Shown: piece by piece, positions 59,526 to 64,000 of the stretch
Layout of the letters: each line of letters starts with the position of its first letter
Position numbering within the stretch: the first letter of the stretch is position 1
Assembly: GCF_028583425.1 (NCBI RefSeq)
Contig: NC_072801.1
Location: 12,668,001 to 12,732,000 of the forward strand
Length of the DNA: 64,000 bases
From: Eublepharis macularius
Lineage: Eukaryota > Chordata > Lepidosauria > Squamata > Eublepharidae
Direction: 5' to 3'
The notes under the pieces: model-generated
What the model was told of the DNA's origin: nothing
The model's database searches: none
The model's input: only the letters and a program-made list of their open reading frames with translations
Program-made: the position numbers and the translations under genes

Positions 59526-61972
59526 GTGACGACATTGGTCCTGGGAGCGTACGTGCACTTTGCGCGTGCGCATGTGGTACCAGGAGCACCACCTCCCGCC
59601 AAGAGTTGCCCCCTGTGCTGGCAACTCACTGAGTTCCACCACCTCTTTTCCCAGAAAAAAAGCTCATGGGTGGTCCTACCATCACATGTGGTGGTGAGAG
59701 CCACTTCAAGCAGCAGGTGCAAGGTCTTGTGAATGGTGGCTCCATGACAGCCAGAAAGATCTGAGCCAAGGGCAATCAGCCCTGGATGTTCTGCAGTGCA
59801 AAAATTACTACCATGCATCTGCTCAGCTCACATTAATATCAGTAGGGCCAAGAGAACTTTCCAGTACGTTGTGGACCATTTTTGTTTGGTTTGTGTGTGT
59901 GGGATGAGGGGGTTTGTGTTTTCCATTTCCCGCACCACAAATATCTTGTGCCAGCCTTGGATGTGTTTGTCTAGCCTCTTTGATACGTGCGCAGACAAAC
60001 TTCGCACCACATGCATGATGTTGCATTCGTTAGCTGATTTTTCCCTAAGATAAATTGAACAGCTCATTCTGTATCTTTGCTTATTGTTATCCCCCCCGCC
60101 CCGCAAAGCTGACCCTTGGAAACATGAAGCGATCCCCTGATTTCTCTATTTTCTATTTCTCCTCTTCAAGTGCTATCCATCTGTTGTAACACCTGGCTGT
60201 GGATTCCCCTGATTATTCCCCCCCCAATAGCATAATCCCCCCTCCCCATATTGAAGCAATTTATATGAGAGACCTCAAATGTCATGAGATTGAGAGATGA
60301 TTCTGCCTATCTAAGACTTTTTTTAAAAAAATTGTAGTGTTTGGAGGCTGAAACTTGATGAGCTCCAACCCCATCTTTATAACCTCCTGAAGTTTCAGTA
60401 ACAAAACTGCAAGTCTGGAGGTGATTTTATGGCAGAGACTGGATCTCAGGCACTGTGTTAAGTGCCACTTTAGTGCTTTCTAGAGACTTCTGAGAAACTT
60501 TATTACATCAACAGACCACTGAGATAATATTCAGACCCCTTTCTAAAGGCAGCCTAGGGATTCTCTTCTACGTGGTATGGGACGATGTGTAGATCTGTTG
60601 CATATGTGAGCAACACAGAAAGTCTTGGAATTCTTAAAGTCCTACTGACCCGTCACATATATATTTTATGACTTGAGGAATCAATTTCAGGGATGGGTGA
60701 ATTAAGGAGATAAATGATTTCTGTTATCATAATCATGTACACACATCACTCTTCCACATTTTGCCAGTGGGGTAGATGGACCTTCTAGCTGGGAGGTCTT
60801 TACTCATAATGGTATGGCAGTTGTCTCTGTTATTCCTCTTACAGGATATACTACACATCTATAGAAATGGGGGGGGGGAACCTGATTTATTAGGATTATT
60901 TTACATTCCTGTGGATGTTCTTTGGGCTGGTAGTTTCAAGTGCTGCTACCCTCAACAAGGCACTAGAAGTGGGAGAGTTTACAGTTTACAGTACTGGATT
61001 TAATGAGCTGAGACTAGAATAACTGCATCAGATCATACTGTTCACAATTCAAATAAATGGATAAAATTAGACCAGACCATTTCCCCCCCCCCCTCATTTA
61101 GGGACCCCGTCTGCCAATCACTGCTTGGACCAATCCCTGTTCATTTGTACAGGACTGTCACTTGATCGGTTCTACTCTGAGTCTTTGATTTTTAAGTGTG
61201 AAACAGAGGAAAGGTTAATTTTGAGATTCCAAATCATTGTTTCAAAATTATTTTTCATTGTTGCTAATGTTCCGTTTTGGTTTTCAAATGGCAACCAGAC
61301 ATGATTGCAACAGTCTCGCATTCTTGATGACGCACATTTAGCATGTAAATCATTTGAGGGGATGCAATTTCAATCCTCAGTTTTTTAAAAAAAGATCAAT
61401 CCTTTGCATCTGAGCATCTGTAGGCTGAAGGATGTGGTCTGGTCAAAGTGTTCATTTTTCACACACACACACGCGCGCACACACCTTCCATCACTGTTAA
61501 CAGACCAAAACGAGCAAGTGCTATAATTCAAATATGGCCATACAATAGATTCTGCTGGTCTGCTGAGAGAAGTGGCAGGGTTGCTCTGACAGTCTGGAAG
61601 GAGTTTATTTCTGAAGCTGCAGGCTCCCATTACAGCCGTGGATAATTGAGAGAGATGTATTCACCCATCATCATCTATGCTTCTGTCTCCAGGTAAAGCT
61701 CGTTTGTGGAAGAATAAGCCAGAGGAATCATCCCACCCCCCACCCCCTCCCCTGTCCATTGAAGGAAGCTCCAGCAGAAAATGAGAAATAACCCAATTAA
61801 CTTTCTTTTAAAGTCATTCCTGAGTATCAGCAACATAAATCAGAGGTCTTTCTCTCTCTCTCCACTGTTACTTCCTTTGAAACCTGAGTGGTGGCTAACG
61901 GTTTTCTCCCCTTTCTTCTCTCTGCATGCAATCGATCTTACTTTGCTGTCCACCTGACTGGGCATTGAGCAG

Positions 61973-62088
61973 TGCCTACTGCACCACCGCAGAATGTCCA
62001 TGCAGAAGCTGTGAACTCGACCTCCATTCAGTTCCTGTGGAACCCTCCTCCACAGCAGTTCATCAATGGGATCAATCAAGGATACAAG
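61973..62088 (+). CDS. SDK2: SDK2 exon: first part of FN3 domain 3
   Basis: This 116-bp exon completes Val and reads [20 protein letters not shown], then [18 protein letters not shown], ending in phase 0 at AAG|gtttgg. These are the A to C strands of the third FN3 domain, with the VPTAPPQNV linker and the INGINQGYK hairpin typical of Sidekicks. NST is a possible glycosylation site. The acceptor has a poor pyrimidine tract (ggcattgagcag) and the donor GTTTGG is weaker than consensus. The gene continues past the right window edge. Confidence 0.94.
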
Positions 62089-62119
62089 GTTTGGATTAAT
62101 ACACGCTAGAACTGTTTGT

Positions 62120-62330
62120 AGGGGAGCCATGGCTTAGCGGTAGAGTATCTGTTTTGCATGCGGACACCCGCCAAGTCATTCCCCGGCATCTCTAATTAAA
62201 AGGATCAAGTTGCAGGGGGTGTAAAAGTCCTCCAACTGACACCCTGGAGAAGCTGCTGCCAGTCAGACAAACACTGACCTTGGCAGACCAAAGGACGACC
62301 TGCCTTGGCCTAAGGAGTTTCCACATGTTC
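62120..62330 (+). mobile_element. tRNA-derived SINE (tRNA-Ala-like head)
   Basis: The head ggggagccatggcttagcgg and tagagtatctgttttgcatg forms an A box. A degraded B box (cattccccggcatc) follows, with the body attaaaaggatcaagttgca, ctggagaagctgctgccagt and gaccttggcagaccaaagga. It starts only about 30 bases downstream of an SDK2 donor. Confidence 0.75.
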
Positions 62331-62884
62331 ATGTGGTGGAGTTCTATCGATTTGGAGGTGGGGAGCATTCTCTTTTCATATTGAAGAACGCTGGACCAAA
62401 CTTGCTGCCTATTTGGAGCCAGTTGCACAATCTGGGTGATTTTGGGCACTGTTTACTGATGGGTCAATGTAGAGTTGTCTAGTTAGTGAGAGCCACTGTG
62501 ATCCGTTCAACAGACTGCTAGGTTGGGATTTGTTCTGACAGACTGAGACTGAGTTCCTGGTTTAGTCATTCATTTGTTCATGGGACAATGAGCCCAGACT
62601 TGGCTATCACCAAGGAGAGATGGCTTTGAGTTTCAGTGCAGAGGGTGGGAAGCAGCATAAAGCTAGAAATGCTAGAGTAACACCTGCCCCTTGGCTTTCA
62701 GTTTGGTCGGGAAATCCACTGATATCTGCCTGCTGCAAAGGGCCAGCCTTGCTTCTGAGAGCGTTAAAATTAACAATGGCACACTATGGTGGGTGGAAGT
62801 AGCCATGAATGGCAATGTGCGCTTACCAGGTCAGAACCAGGCGGACAGACAAAGCATTGAGGCTAAGGCCTTCCCCTGAGGTCG

Positions 62885-62965
62885 CTTTTTAGCACTGGTG
62901 TTTGGAGATTATTGCCTGTGGACATGGAGCTTCCCTTTGGTCACTGTGGCTAGTAGCCCTCCATG
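62885..62965 (+). repeat. Interspersed repeat, family fragment c
   Basis: The sequence agcactggtgtttggagatt...ttcccctttggtcactgtgg parallels the 3' parts at 18735-18815 and 26655-26715. It is only a fragment. Confidence 0.45.
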
Positions 62966-64000
62966 AATCGGATCCTCTAGTCCACAAGAGAACTACAGCA
63001 AAGTAGGAAAGGGAGGCGCGAAGGAGTAAGTCTTTCACTCTAATCACTATCTGAGTCAAAGGAGAATGCCAGGACCTTTCGTGTTTCCTTGCTTTTGGAC
63101 ATTCCTGAAGCTCGTACTGAGCGCAAGGGGGAGGTAGATACTCTGCCCTGAGAACCCCATGCCCCATGATTACATAGATCAGGGGTTTGAGGTTCTGAAT
63201 TCCATTAACCCTCCTTAAAAAATCAAATCTATCTTTTGATTAGGCTTTCATTTTATACACCTCCAGTGTATAACCAAATATTCCTTAGGAAAAGGCTGAT
63301 TTGTACTTGTCAACAGATAGCGTTCTCCGTTGTTTTTGTTGTCAGCTCAGTGCTTTCATTTGCTTTAATTCCTTTAGATGGAACAGCTTTGCAGTTTGTA
63401 CTTCTCTTACAGATACTTTTGGGGGTGGGGGTCTAACATGGACAGTGTGGGAAGAACATTTCTACCACATTTACTTGTACTGCATAATTTGTGTAATGAT
63501 TTCCAAATTACCAGTAGTCACAATTTTGTGTCTTGGCTTGCCAGGCGAGTTCCTCCTATTGCATGTTTCTTTTTTTCCCTGCACCGAAAGCACTTTGCTT
63601 CATTTTAGGGGGCTGTGCAGCACTAAACCCTTGGAAAGCAAGGTAATGTAAAAGCACAGCCGTTGACATTTGGACACTTCTATTGTGCTCCATGGATATA
63701 ATTTAGAAAAGCAAAGCAAGCCCCCTTTTTCTGTTTTGCCATTAGGAGACTGTTTCTTTTCTTTGAAACGTGCTTGAATTCTGGTGAGTCTTTCAAGCAT
63801 GATCAGACAATTCCAGAGGGGGAAAAACACCTCCTGCTTTCTTCAGTGTTGCTAAGAAGCCGGTTTTTGTTACCTGGAACTTGTATACAAGGGTGAAGGG
63901 TGATTTTTGTAAGCTTGCTGTTAAGGCGTATGGACACGTTCGCCAGTTTCCAGGAGTAGCAGAAGACTGCACCCATGCTGTTTCATAATTACTCGGCTCG

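Larger units (their letters stand above)
58095..59667. mobile_element. hAT-type MITE, CAGGGC family, copy 7, interrupted
   Basis: The left part 58095-58369 has the CAGGGC end and a complete hairpin core. The right part 59526-59667 carries the outer arm (gtggtaccaggagcaccacc, gagttccaccacctcttttc) and a decayed end aaaaaaagctcatg. The two parts are separated by another hAT element. The presumed left duplication AGTAGAGG (58087-58094) has no clear partner on the right. Confidence 0.8.
47513..61972 (+). other. SDK2: SDK2 intron (14.5 kb)
   Basis: It holds a SINE split by a solo LTR, two nested or separate hAT elements, two CAGGGC-family MITEs and a retroviral LTR with leader. I recognise nothing in 47520-49940, 50900-52460, 53000-53370, 55700-56150, 56450-58080 and 59670-61960, except short poly-C or (CA/CG) tracts, for example 57490-57500 and 61463-61486. 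Confidence 0.8.
390..62088 (+). other. SDK2: SDK2 gene, internal portion (seven exons with introns)
   Basis: Seven exons chain into a single reading frame with compatible phases (1-2, 2-2, 2-1, 1-2, 2-2, 2-1, 1-0) and GT-AG borders throughout, which is strong evidence for a real multi-exon gene. The joined product is the end of an Ig-domain block followed by FN3 domains, the order of Sidekick proteins (six Ig, thirteen FN3, one transmembrane helix and a short PDZ-binding tail). Sidekicks are homophilic adhesion molecules that in retina help specify lamina-specific synapses. Motifs such as [40 protein letters not shown] and INGINQGYK fit SDK2 better than SDK1, judged from memory. The signal peptide, the first five Ig domains, later FN3 domains and the cytoplasmic tail lie outside the window. 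Confidence 0.92.
62089..64000 (+). other. SDK2: SDK2 intron, partial (right edge)
   Basis: It begins with the donor gtttgg. A SINE lies at 62120-62330 and a repeat piece at about 62885-62965. Nothing is recognised in 62470-62880 or 62970-64000. Confidence 0.8.

Noticed and set aside
390..62088. SDK1 instead of SDK2
   Set aside because: The visible motifs fit remembered SDK2 better ([29 protein letters not shown]), whereas SDK1 differs at these sites; a tree would settle it.
1..64000. CRISPR array, operon or bacterial mobile system
   Set aside because: No regularly spaced short repeats, no operon-like coding density, and exon-intron structure throughout.

Overview
The window looks like vertebrate nuclear DNA, most likely from a squamate reptile (lizard or gecko grade). 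Seven short, widely spaced coding exons with canonical GT-AG borders and matching phases are set in repeat-rich introns. The repeats are of squamate type: tRNA-derived SINEs of the Sauria kind, CR1/L2 and L1 LINE pieces, tyrosine-recombinase retrotransposons, several hAT families and retroviral LTRs. No bacterial-style gene, CRISPR array, tRNA or rRNA gene was found.

All seven exons are on the + strand and join without a frame break into about 335 residues of one protein, a Sidekick cell-adhesion molecule. By remembered sequence it is closer to SDK2 than SDK1. Exons at 390-492 and 2606-2782 form the last Ig-like domain, 24142-24278 and 41807-41954 the first fibronectin type III (FN3) domain, 42926-43066 and 47331-47512 the second, and 61973-62088 starts the third. 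The gene continues beyond both window ends.

The introns carry layered transposon insertions. Intron 2783-24141 holds a degenerate tyrosine-recombinase retroelement (11979-17790). Its repeats are arranged A1-ORFs-B1-A2-B2, as in PAT/Ngaro elements, and it is split at the B1/A2 junction by a 1.5-kb L1-type insert that has ORF1 but no ORF2 (18-bp target duplication). Intron 24279-41806 holds a second tyrosine-recombinase element (about 37960-41800) of DIRS1 architecture: inverted ends plus an internal complementary region that matches both ends. Its right terminus lies about six bases from the start of the next SDK2 exon, so the polypyrimidine tract of that splice acceptor appears to be retroelement sequence. 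Intron 47513-61972 has a retroviral solo LTR inside a SINE, a second LTR with a primer-binding site, and one hAT element nested inside another.

A hAT-type hairpin MITE family (ends CAGGGC...GCCCTG, 8-bp target duplications) is present in seven copies. A 7SL RNA Alu-domain-like sequence lies near the left end. All identifications come from reading the sequence and remembered family features; no database search was run.
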